DNA of 64,000 bases, taken from the NCBI RefSeq assembly GCF_033473495.1, contig NC_088939.1, forward strand, positions 3,286,001 to 3,350,000, given 5' to 3'. Shown piece after piece: positions 10,909 through 22,016 of the stretch. The notes under the pieces are model-generated. The model was given only the letters and a program-made list of their open reading frames with translations, did no database searches and was not told where the DNA came from. The position numbers and the translations under genes are program-made. Within the stretch, counting starts at the first letter, position 1. Each line of letters begins with the position of its first letter. The stretch is from Cercospora beticola (lineage: Eukaryota; Ascomycota; Dothideomycetes; Mycosphaerellales; Mycosphaerellaceae).

Positions 10909-11986
10909 TAAACACAGTTACCATGACGACTCTATCGCGATGAGCGATACGACAATGATACCAACCAGCATGAAGCGTGAAGGAGATGAGGACGTTTGGC
11001 AGAATTAATGCATATGAGAGGAGGCGTTGTTTTTACATCATGGAGCGACTACCACCAAAGCGAGGCAGCAGGGATATTTGCACAGTGAAGCTCGCTGCAA
11101 ACTTCTTTAGCATGGCGTTCAACGAGTTTTATGGGCATTGCGTGGAGTAAGGAATTACAAAGAGCCTGATCAGGATCAAGCTCTTTTCTCGGTAGGCCAG
11201 GTTTTGGCCGATTTTATCTGATTTTGTATGCATCAACATTAGCAATGCTATGATATATCAATCTCCGCTGAACATTGAGGCTTCTCTGGTAAATGTCAAG
11301 ACGCGGCTGTGTTGAAAGTGACGTGAGGTTGGTTTGACGTAAAACGAGCTGTTTCATTTGCCCATCTACGAGCGAATCAAGAATTGGGAAATTGCCATCA
11401 TTTTGAGACCAACAGACATTGACACCATCTCCATTTGTCTGTCTGTCACTAACGGCCGTGACAGCCAGTTCTCCATTCTCTACACAAAACGTCGCCGCAT
11501 AATAATGACCATCCAACGGCCGTGTTTGGTTTCATGTTCGGTCATCAAGCCTTGTGAAGAACATACTCAAGCTGCAATTCCAACTGCGAAGAACCTTGTT
11601 TCATCAAAGTGGCATCTGCGACCACATCAAGCAAGCTTTTCTTTGCATAAAGTAACTTACATTAGATCATCTCATATTCTGAAGACTGGAAGGTTTTACG
11701 GAAAGCCAGTCCAGGCGGAAAGTGTGACAACGAGAGGCTCGGACTTGGCTTTTGCAACCATACCTTAGCAACAAATGAAGGAAAGTGATGCAGCGAGATG
11801 ACCAGTGAGCAAACTGCAAAGCCGAATTCATACCCATCAACACCACCAATCCAAGTCTGCAGTCTTCTTTTTACTCAACTATTACTGCCTCCAAGCACGA
11901 CACACCTAACCTTCCCTCGCCAACGCCATCAAATCCGTCCAATGTCTCGGTCTCTCCCTCCCACCCACATGCACCTTATGCAAATA
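10909..11986. other. Intergenic region left of the transposon nest
   Basis: About 1.1 kb of normal-composition DNA. I see no gene. Its right end is the ancestral downstream flank of the amidase gene, as shown by the 139-bp repeat that follows. Confidence 0.55.
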
Positions 11987-12125
11987 CACACGAGAGATAG
12001 TGACTGCAATGTTGATTGATTAAGGAACGAACTACGGAGGTGCTAGAAACTACATAGAAGTACTCGCTCGAGTGAATGCCAAGAGTGAACGGACGACTGC
12101 CTGAGGCATACCCCATGCATCAAGT
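11987..12125. repeat. Left copy of the 139-bp host direct repeat flanking the transposon nest
   Basis: This segment matches 28961-29099 at 132 of 139 positions with no gaps (constant offset of 16,974). Bases 12043-12125 copy the last codons and stop of the amidase gene; 11987-12042 copy its 3' flank. This copy keeps the un-mutated bases (gtgactgc, ttgattgatt, actacata) and joins smoothly to normal host DNA on its left. Confidence 0.95.
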
Positions 12126-12239
12126 CACCCCCCAGGCGGCTGTTCGCTACGCCTGATACTATAAACATAGCCTCTGATTGGCTGCTAGCTCAGACAGTGC
12201 TATAAGCCGTCCTAGCTCTTAGAAACTCTAAAAACACGA

Positions 12240-14457
12240 TAAAACTCTACGGCTAATAAGAGGGTTTAAAATACCTCTTAATATTTAACTATTAGTACTA
12301 TTTTGCCTTCTTAAGACTAGCTTACTACTATTAAATAAATACGGTATAGTCGGTAAGTCCGAGCTATTCGATAAAGGCTTTAAATTTAATCTTATTAAGA
12401 GCCTTAGTAAAACTATTAGCCTTCTAATCCTTAGTAGATATCTACTTAACTTTAATTTAGCTATTCTTAATAGCCTCGCGGATAAAGTAGTAACGAACGT
12501 TAATATACTTAGTTCGAGAGTTCGATTTACTATTACTACTAATCTTAATAGCCGGCTCGTTATCTTCGAATAGTATAATAGGCTCGATAGGCCTCTTATA
12601 TTAGAAGTTATAGAGTAAGTATATAATAGTAATAGCCTCTTTAGCTACCTATAATAATACGACGTATTCTGCTTCTATTAATAATATAGTAACGATAGAC
12701 TACTTACTAGACTTCTATATAAATAGTATATTTACTAGAAAGAAGATATAGCTACTAGTTAACTTCCTATTATCTAAATAGTCTAACTATACTATATTAA
12801 TATAACCTTCTAACTAGAGGTTATACGTATTAGTATTAAGGCTCTTAACTTTAAAGCTAATATTACGAGTATTAGTACTAACTAGGTACCTAAGGACGCG
12901 GAACGTAGCGTCGTAGTAACCTTATATTAGATTAGTAAGGAATCGATATAGTAAACTAATATAGTATACTATCTTAATATAAGTATTTATAGCGAGCTAG
13001 AGGTATTCGCCGACTAGCTTCTAATACGCTTCCTTAATTAATACTATAGTAGTATAGCTATCTAGAGCCTTCTTATAATAGTAACGAGCTTCTATTAGTA
13101 TTACTAGCGTAGGCTCGTTAATTCTATAGCTATCTACTAGCTTCTTAGTATATACGTCTTAAACGATATAGATAGTTCGCTTCTTCTTATTGCGAATAAT
13201 ACGTATACTAAGGTAGTAATAGAGGTTACCGAGTTCTCTTATCTTAAACTTATCCTTTAGCTACGCTACTACCTCGTTAATCTTACTATAGATAGACGTA
13301 ATAATTAATATATTATCGATATAGATAATAATCTAGTAACGCTTATCGGTATACCGGAAGATATAGATATCGCTATTAATTAGTCTAAAGCTATAGGCTT
13401 TTAGTACCTTATATAATTCTTAATACTATAATAGTAGTAACTACTTAAGACTATATAGAGCTTTATTTAAAAGGTATACTATACCTTCTTACTCGTAGCT
13501 ATATAGTAGTTCGACGTAAATCTTTAAGCCCTTAATAGCTATATTAAGAAACGCTATAATAATATCGTACTACTTATATTTAATACCGTAATAAGCGAGT
13601 ATAGCGTATAGTAGTCGCAATAATAATAGCTTAACTATAGTAGTATAGATATCGTCGTAGTTAATACTAGCCTTCTAAGTAAAACTACGAATAACCTATT
13701 ATACCTTATAGCGTAATAGCTTACTATTAGCGTTAAACTTACGCCGATAGACCTAGCGGCCCTTAATAATATTTATACCTAATTTAGTACGAATAATAGT
13801 CTATATATTATTCTTAGTTAAGGCGGCTAATTCTTCTATCTTAGCCTTTAACTATATAGCGGATTCTAATAACTATATTACCTACTTATAGCTCTTTAGC
13901 TTAGGTAGTAGGTTGCTAGTTTATAATTCTTAGACCGAGATAGTAAACGCTCGCTAAGCTACTTATAGTAGTAACTTAATACGGCAGCTTTAATCGGTAA
14001 TTAAATCGTTAATCGCGAACTTAGTATATTAATCGTATAGACAGTTTAGCGCTTTATAGATACGCTTAGAACGACGCGGCTATACTAGCGGCTAAGGTAG
14101 AGGTATCGCTTTAGCGTCTTTAAACTTATTTTCTAATAACTCTATAGTAGCGGCTGCCGGTATAGGCGCTAGCTAAGCTTACGGTAAGTCGTTAATAAGA
14201 GGTAGTAGATTAAGTAGCTTATATAGTACTCTCTTAATATTATAGTTATTAGCCTTAAACTCTAGCTAATTAATAATATAGACGATATACTAGTTAACGA
14301 TACGTAGTAGTTCCGAGTTCTTCTCCTTAAGGTTATAGTAGATAATAAATAGCTCCTTAAACGGAATTATAGCGTTAGAGTTAGGTTCTAAATCGTTATA
14401 ATTCTTAACCTTACTAGTAAAGTTATTCTTAATAAACTTTACGTCCTTAGAGATATA
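12240..14457 (-). mobile_element. Outer Ty1/copia relic, part 1 (reverse transcriptase and RNase H)
   Basis: Minus-strand translation gives copia signatures with RIP stops: RTKYINVRYYFIREA near 12465-12522 (RNase H end), LIEAEYVVLL near 12640-12680, YIDNILII (from YVDDILI) near 13300-13340, and KGR*VYRRKF near 13741-13765, where the stop stands for a Trp codon. The polyprotein is interrupted at 14458 by the LINE and resumes at 20762. Confidence 0.85.
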
Positions 14458-14472
14458 AACCTTATAATTAGT
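14458..14472. repeat. Left 15-bp target-site duplication of the LINE
   Basis: aaccttataattagt here is identical to 20747-20761. Removing one copy plus the intervening DNA restores one continuous copia frame across the junction (TYKVYVATNYKVYISKDVKF). Confidence 0.92.
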
Positions 14473-15245
14473 TAGTTAGTTAGTTCTTATACGCCGGTCT
14501 ACCTCTTTAAACTAGAGTAAGTAGTACGCTCTATAGATATCGGTCGAAAGAAAAGCCTTCGAAAAACTCTTATATATCCCTTTATTTATAGCCTATATAG
14601 CCGCTTCCTTCGCTTCTATTCTCCTTCGGATAATACTAGGTATCTAGTAAGTCCTTCTCTTACTAGGTCCTATTCTTCCTCTTCTCTCTTCTTTTATTCT
14701 TCTATACCTCTTCTCTTATAAGTAAGAATTAGTCTAGGACCTTTTCTTAGATAAGCTACTTTACTATTATATATAGCTCTCTCTTTATATTAGCTAAGTC
14801 CTTCTAGTTTATAGATCTCTCTACCTAGAATAGTAGGTATCTTCTCTCGTTCTATTTTAGGTAGAATATATATATATATTTTAGTATCTTATATCTCTAT
14901 TTATATTCGTAGTCTAGTATAAATTCTAGAACTCTTCTTTTAGTAAAGTATTACCTTATCCTAATATACTCTATCCTTAAGAGTATAACTATTATACTCT
15001 CTAGTCTAGTAAGTCCTTTATATAGAGTTAGTCTAATAGTAGAGAAGGTAGTAGTTTTCTATACTAGTAGTTATTTCTCTTCTACTCTTACTCTTCTCTC
15101 TTTCTTATTCCTTTCCTATCTTCTATTCTACTAATATTTAGCCTACTATATCTTATAGCCTAAGTATACTTATATCGTTATTTTATAGCCTTATACTATC
15201 TAGAGGATTTCCTCCTATCTAGTTTAGGTTAGCGGTATAGATTGC

Positions 15246-15404
15246 TATAAGAGCGGGGTTACGTAGGTAGTTACGTAATGCCTAGGTTACGTAGTAATAT
15301 ACTAAAGATTTATAACCTAGAGCTATCTATACTTACTAAGCTCGGATATTATACCTTTTTAGCCGAAAGGTAACGAAATAAAGCTCTAGGATTTCGCTAT
15401 TATA
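15246..15404. mobile_element. Short TIR element (MITE-like), copy A
   Basis: 159 bp starting TATAAGAGCG and ending CGCTATTATA; the ends are imperfect inverted repeats, with TA at both borders. It is closely similar to copies B (28047-28204) and C (28628-28785). It retains CpG and a few un-mutated bases (gggg, atgcc) although it lies in CpG-poor LINE sequence, which suggests it arrived late. Confidence 0.78.
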
Positions 15405-16553
15405 GTTACCTAGCTCCCTTTCCTATTTATACTTACCTTTTAATCTCCCGGTACCTATCTTTAATATACTAATATATAGGTTAGGTATCTTACTTTTTAG
15501 ATACTTATCTAGCTAGGTTCTAGGTATATAAATAGAGAGGAGTAATATTTGCTTCTCTCTCTAGGATAGCTATTATAACTAACTTATATACTCTTATAAT
15601 ACTCCTTAGAGCCTCCCTCTAGATCTTCTTAATAGATTTAGTAAGGTTCCTATAGTAGCCTTATATACTCTCTAGGTTAGACTAGACTTAGTAGCTAAAT
15701 ATAATAGCTAGTCTTACTACTACTATATAGAGGTACCTTGCTTTTTAGAAAGATACTCCCTATATAGACTTATATAGTCTCTAAAGTAATTATATTTAGT
15801 AGGCTCCCTTTTCTACTACTTATTTAATATATAGGCTCTATTTAAGTTTAGTATCTACCTAGACTCTAAGGAGCCTAAGTAATAGTAGTAGTTCTCTATT
15901 AAATCTCTAGATTTAGACTATAGCCTTAAAGTTATACTTCCTACTTCTAGTAAAGTAGATTAGCTAGTATTTCTATAGTATAAATTCTGCTTTATATCTC
16001 CTTATCTATTCTTTATATTTCTAGTAGGCTTTCTTAAGTTGCCTATAGTTATCCTCTATTAATATACTATATATAAGGATATTAGAGTTATCTATAAACC
16101 CTATTACTAAAGTAGTCCCTTTATATAGTATTAGGAGTAGAGTAAAAGTAAAGAAAAGGAAGAGGATTAGAGATAGAGTAGATCCTTAGAGAATTCCTAT
16201 ATTTTAGAGCCTTAGTTAGTCTATAAATTCTCTAAGCCTTAGGTAGGTAGTCCTATCTTAGAGAAATAATTAGATAAAGCTAATAGTATAGTCTAGGAAG
16301 CCTTTTATTCTAATATTATAAAGTAGCCTCTAGTAGGAGACCTTATTAAATACCTCTAAGATATTAAGGTAGAGTATAGATACTATAGCTCCTAGCTTAG
16401 TTTTCTAGATAGTTTTTACTTACTTAGTAATAAGGTCTAATACTAAGGTAGTAGACCTACTAGGCCTAGTATCTATTTATTCTTCTAGGAGAAGCTTCCT
16501 TTCTTTAGTCTTCTTAGATATCCTTTTAGTAACTATAGCTTCTAGGACCTTTA

Positions 16554-16569
16554 CTATTATATTAAGTAG
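16554..16569. repeat. Left 16-bp target duplication of the truncated LINE
   Basis: ctattatattaagtag, identical to 17619-17634. Confidence 0.9.
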
Positions 16570-17618
16570 CCTACGAAGTCCTATTATATACCTCTACGCG
16601 GTCGTAGGTAGAAACAGATAGCTTCGGCTATACTAGCAAAGTATAGAGCGGCTAGGCACCTATAGAGGTAGGAAGAAGGCGATAAAAAAAGTCTAGAATT
16701 TCGACCTAGAGAGACTAGAGAGCTCCTAAGAATACGAAGACGACGCTAGCGCGGTATAACTACTATAAGATTCTAATACTCGACTACGGGATAGCTCTTC
16801 TAAGTAGTAAATACTACTATAGGTCTAGAGGCTAGAGTAGTAACCTAGGCTCTAAATAGGCTAAAAAGGAGGAACTAAGTATACCTAAAGGAAAGCTTTA
16901 ATAAGAAAGAGTAAGGATAGTAGAAATAGAAGAAAGGAATAGTAGAACCTCTATAGATACTAGGATAATTAGCTACTAGGAGCCTTTTATCTAAATAGGA
17001 GACTCTAGGGCAGACTAGTCCTCTACTCTAGAGCTCTCTAGAAACCTTAAGTCTAAAGGTAGAGTATCTAATATAAGCTATCTAACTCTATACTATACTT
17101 AGAGCTACCTATAAAGATACCTACTACTATTCTAGATATTCTATAAAAACTAGAATTTCTCTAGATATAGGTTATATAACTAGGTACTAAGGAAGGTTAA
17201 AATCTAAGTAGGATTTATATAGGGAGATACCTACTCTAGGAACTAGTAAGAAAGAGTTAGATATAGGATTAATATAGATACTAGTATAGAGATAAAGACT
17301 ATATATATAGGCTAGAGTCCCTAAGCTAGTAGGCAAGAGGATCGGGCTCCTAAGTACTTAGTAATATAAGAAATAACTAAGGAAAACTATATTATAAAGG
17401 ATCTAATAAACTATTAAGATAATATAAATTGTCCTAAGGAGAACTAGAAACTACGGAAGTAGTAGGCTATATAGAGCTTACTATAAAATATAAAGATACG
17501 AGGGAGTTTTTCTACTAGAGTACTAGTACGAGAGCTTTTCTACCTATAGAAAAATATAGGGCGTGCTACTTACTCTAGTTAAAAGAGGTAGACCGGCGTA
17601 TAAGATTTATCTATCTAT
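16570..17618 (+). mobile_element. 5'-truncated LINE copy inserted into the larger LINE in opposite orientation
   Basis: 1,049 bp whose 3' end (around 17540-17605, ...gaccggcgtataag) is the inverted match of the 3' end of the host LINE at 14481-14530. It ends in a simple (ATCT)n tail and is flanked by a perfect 16-bp target duplication. A short 3' fragment, a tail and a long duplication together are the hallmark of abortive target-primed reverse transcription. Confidence 0.88.
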
Positions 17619-17634
17619 CTATTATATTAAGTAG
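17619..17634. repeat. Right 16-bp target duplication of the truncated LINE
   Basis: ctattatattaagtag, identical to 16554-16569. Confidence 0.9.
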
Positions 17635-20600
17635 AGTAATAGATCTATATACTCCTAGCTTTAAGTAGTCTAGCTTCTATAGTTTCCTAAGTACTACTAT
17701 TATAGAGTACTTAAAGGCTTTAGAGTAGTATACTATCCTTAGGTATATAGTAAAGAGTTTAGCTAGAATTAGAGAAAGTTATTCCTTATACTCTTTAAGT
17801 AAGAGGTTTAGTATTTAGTTAGGTCCTAGAGCCTTATTACTAGGTAGTTTCCTAAGGACTCCTTCTACCTCCTTTAGTTAAACTTTAACTTCTATCTAGA
17901 ATTAGAGTAGTAGTTAGGTATATTAGATATTACTTAAGTCTGCCTTCCTTAGGTCTAGGAAGAAGTATCTTACTAGGATTATAGCCTTCCTCTTATTAGT
18001 ATCTCTATTATACTCTATATTAGCTAGGCTTAGGAAATATAGTAGCTAGTACTCTTAGTTAGCTCTCTCTCTAGCCTATTTAGCTATTTTCTAGATCTTC
18101 TTAGAGTCCTCTATAACTTCTTTTATTAATTTCCTCTAAGCTAGGTTCTACTCTCTCCTTATAGCCTTACTTCTTATATATAATACCTCTAGGTATAGCT
18201 TATAGCTCTATTCTGTCTTATAGTTCCTCTATTCTCTTCTCCTTTTTCTTACTAGCTTTATAGCCTCCTTATATTCCTAGGTCTATACTATCTTTATATA
18301 GCTTAATAGTCTAGCTATTAGAATAGTCTCCTCTATAATCCTCTAGATAGAGGATTATATTCTATAGGCTAGTATATTTAGGTATTCCCTTATATTAAGT
18401 AGGAGTTAGTTAAGTTAGTTAGTATTTTAGGCTATAAGATCCTAGATTCTATCCTAGTTAGTAGCTTTCTACTACTTTCTCTAGCTTCTTTCTCTTAGTT
18501 CTTAGAAGTTAATATAGAGAGTTATCCTAAGAGAGATATAGTTAGAGCTATATATCTCTTCTAGAAGAGCTTTATATTCTTAGATTAGGTTTTAGAGAGA
18601 GAGGCTAATAAAGACTAGGTCTAGTATTTAGTAGCTAGCTATATATCTTTCCTATATAATTGTCTCTAGCTCTAGGGCTAGCTATAGTTAGGCCTCTATA
18701 ATTGTTTTAATAAGCTTATCTACTATAGTATATTAGGTTTAAGTTATATTTCCTCTCTATTTTAGGTAGTAGAGGTTAAAGTCTCCTACTACTATATAGC
18801 TTACTTTTATGTCCCCTAGAGTTTATAATAGTACTTCTTAGAGTATAGGGATAGTCTCTTCTTATCTATAGCTTATAGGCTCTAAGAGGTTATAGTAGTT
18901 ATAGATAGAGATAGTTCCTATAGGTATCTAGACTTAGATAGTTACTAGGTTACCTATATTATAGAAGATTAGTTTCTAGCTATTAGTTCTAACTTTGTCT
19001 AATATAAGTATTACTACCCTTAGGTTCTACTAGAGTAGGAGGACTATAGAGTATCCTTTCTTAGCCTTAGTCCTACTATTTATAGTATTAAGCTATAGTT
19101 CTTATAGTACTATTACTATAGCCTCTTCTATAGCTTAGCTATCTAGTAGTAGAGTTTAGGTAGTATTTAACCTATTAATATTATATTAGTAGATTATTAG
19201 AGTTTAGCTACTTATAGGATTCTTAGGATTCTTAGAAGAGGAGCTTAATTAGGTTAATATCTATATCTTCCTAGAGGGTACTTATTACCTCTTAGGTATC
19301 CTTATTCTCCTATATAGGAGGGAAGTAGAGCTTGCTTGCTTGCCTCCTGCCGGCTATTACTATTACTATAGTGCCTAGGGGCCTGCCTTTATACTTAATA
19401 TTTCTCTATAGAGGCTTAGCTAGTAGAGCTTTCCTTTTAAGGATTAGAGGTTCTATAGTACTATCTCCTTATATTAGGCCTAAGGCTACCTCCTATTACT
19501 TTTTAAACTACTCTAAGAATACTCTTACTTTAGCCTTTATAGTAGCTTTATAGCTATATTAGAAGGAGTATACCTTATAGTCTCCCTTATAGTTATAGTA
19601 TTTAATTTTCTTCTTCTTATAGCTATCTGTCCTATACTTCCCTATATAGTTTCTATATATTTCTTCTATAGCCTTATAGTAGGTAGTAATATACCTAAAG
19701 CTATTATACTTAAAGTATTATATAATCCTCTACTATAGGTAGTATAGTTCTACTATATACTATATTAACCTAATAGTAATACCTCTCCTATATATTTCCC
19801 TTATAGTCTATCTATCCTATACTACTATTACTACTAATAAGAAGTTAGTCTCTTCTCTTACTCTCTAGTTCTTAAGCTAAAAGGCCTTCCTAATTTTAAG
19901 CCTATCTAGGAACTAGGTAAGGTTATCTTAGTCGAGCTAGACCTAGCTATTTATATCCTCTAGCTTCTAGGATATCCTAATACTATATATAATTACCTAG
20001 GTACTTAGTATCTCTACCTAGGCCTCTAGGTATACGGCCTTAAGCTAAGATTAGTCCTTCTCTAGCTTGTTTTTCTCTCCTTCTCTATAGAGAATAACTT
20101 TAAGGTCTCTACTTAGGAGCTTTTATATAGCCTTAAACTATTATACTCCTAGTTTCCTTCTAAGCTCTTTATAGCTTATCTTCTTTACTATCTCCCTTTC
20201 TTCTTAGTTTCCTATTCTTACTAAGATAGTTATAGATATCTAAGGCTAGAGCCTTAGTATTATATATCTAAATTAGGCTATCTAGGCCTATATTTTAGAG
20301 ATAGTAGTAGTAGGTATTAGGCGGCTCTAGAAAGTTTTCTAGATAGCTTAGAGAGTCTAGGACTCTTCCTAGCGGAGGGCGAGGTAGAGGAGGGCCTATT
20401 AGGCCTATTAGAGGAGGAGGAGAGTTAGAGAGAGAGAAAGAGTTATCTAGATATCGAGGTAACTCTAGATCTATTCTATAAGTATTTTTAGGTTCTTTTA
20501 GATTATTAGTTTTAGAGTATTAGTATTAGTAGTTGTTTTCTAGCCTTATTAGCTAGAGAGAGGTAGTTACGAGCAGATTTAGGCCGCCTAGGAGTTAGAG

Positions 20601-20746
20601 TCGTAACTTCCTTCTTCTAGGCTCCCTCCTCTACTCGTAGCGTCGTAGTATCGGTCGGAGAGTATTATCGCGTATTAGGAGGCCTCGAGGCCTTCCGCCG
20701 TCGTCGTCGTCGCCTACTAGAGCGCGTTTATATTTTTTTTTTAGCT

Positions 20747-20761
20747 AACCTTATAATTAGT
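20747..20761. repeat. Right 15-bp target-site duplication of the LINE
   Basis: aaccttataattagt, identical to 14458-14472. Confidence 0.92.
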
Positions 20762-21786
20762 AGCGACGTAAACCTTATACGTATTCTTACTATAATAGCC
20801 GATAAGGCGACTAACTTTACTACGCTACTAGAACTTCTTACTACGAGCTATACTATAGTCGTAGACGATAGTAGTATAGCTATAAGCCTTTAAATATACT
20901 AATACTAGCTATATTCGAGGTTTCTATATCTACTCTACGTATACTTAATAAAGTAACTTACCTTTTAGTACCTAACTCGGAAGGATATTAAGAAGGTAGG
21001 TAGCTATCTCTATAGTATACTTCTATAGTACTAGTAGCAACTTGCCTTAAGCTATTAACTTCCTAGCTAATTAATAAATAATATAGTTTAATACTTCCGC
21101 CTTACTATTCTACGTTAAGCTATAAAGCGTAGTAACTTAAAGGACTATACTCTTAGTAGTAGCGAACTTCTCGAGTTCGTAACTACTATATTTGCTACCT
21201 CTATTAAGATAGAAGATTTAAATCTTCTTCTTATCTTATATAAGCTTATTAGCGTAATACTTCTTAATATAGAACTATATAGCTAACTTATATATCGCTA
21301 CTATAAGCGTACGCTTAAGAGTAGCTAAGTTAGTAAATAAAGTAAAGTACTTAGCTCCTAAGAGTAATACTATACGAACTATAACTACGTCTACTACTAT
21401 AATAGTATTTAGCTCGGTTAGACGAATTATTAGAACGTAGTTATATACTTTATACGCCGTCGCTATACGATAGACGATATACTCGCGTAGATAATACTTA
21501 GACTAATTAGAATATTTAAGCTAGATATAGCTTCTAGTAGCTAATATTACTAGTATATAGCTAGAGGTATAGCTAAGGCAATTATACTAGATATCTATCG
21601 TCGCTTTAACTAATAGTAGAACCTTCGAGTTTACTAAAGTAACTTCCGAGGATATCTTAACGCTTAGTAATAAAGAAGTTCTAAGTTTAAGGTATAGCAA
21701 ACTATAGTTAGTATAAAGATAGGCGATAATAATACGACTATTACTATTTAGAGCCTATAATACCTATTCGTAGTTATAGTAATAAA
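20762..21786 (-). mobile_element. Outer Ty1/copia relic, part 2 (upstream polyprotein)
   Basis: Continues the minus-strand copia frame from part 1 (KNTYKVYVATNYKVY across the excised LINE). It corresponds to the integrase end and more N-terminal polyprotein, full of RIP stops. It is interrupted at 21787 by the inner copia; the ATAAA before that point is repeated on the other side. Confidence 0.75.
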
Positions 21787-22016
21787 TATCGAATTATATT
21801 CTCGTAGGTACTCGTCGGATAGGTATAATATAGTAGAAGTAGAAATAATAAGTAGGAACTAACTAAGTTAATTATATTAGTTAGTTATAGGTTATATCTT
21901 ACTCCTAAGATAGGTATTAGCTAGGTTATATAACCTAGTATTATATATCCTATATTACCTAATCCTAATCTCTAAAGTATCTCTTAGAATATCTAACTAG
22001 ACTATACTTTCTAATA
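21787..22016. repeat. LTR of the inner copia (left; 3' LTR in element orientation)
   Basis: 230 bp, direct repeat of 27690-27919 with a small number of differences. It starts tatcgaattatattctcg and ends tactttctaata. Confidence 0.92.

Larger units (their letters stand above)
14473..20746 (-). mobile_element. Tad-like non-LTR retrotransposon (LINE), RIP-degraded, near full length
   Basis: A 6.3-kb insertion bounded by the 15-bp duplication. The minus-strand order fits a two-frame LINE. The 5' end is near 20746 and zinc-knuckle remnants lie near 19600-19740 (cysteines partly mutated to Tyr). An endonuclease-like stretch spans about 18500-19230. Reverse-transcriptase motifs include a G-I-L-stop-G-S-T-L-S box (from GIPQGSTLS) near 16150-16200 and GFIDNSNIL (from a VDD motif) near 16080-16110. 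The 3' end at 14473 carries a short (AACT)n tail instead of poly-A. It is interrupted by a TIR element (15246-15404) and by a truncated LINE copy (16570-17618). Confidence 0.82.

Noticed and set aside
11987..12125. The 139-bp direct repeat as LTRs of the outer copia
   Set aside because: It contains amidase coding sequence and stop, the left copy runs into host DNA, and there is no short target duplication outside it.
19332..19553. A 73-codon open frame inside the RIP block
   Set aside because: It is a chance gap between stops on the strand opposite to the LINE, with no domain.
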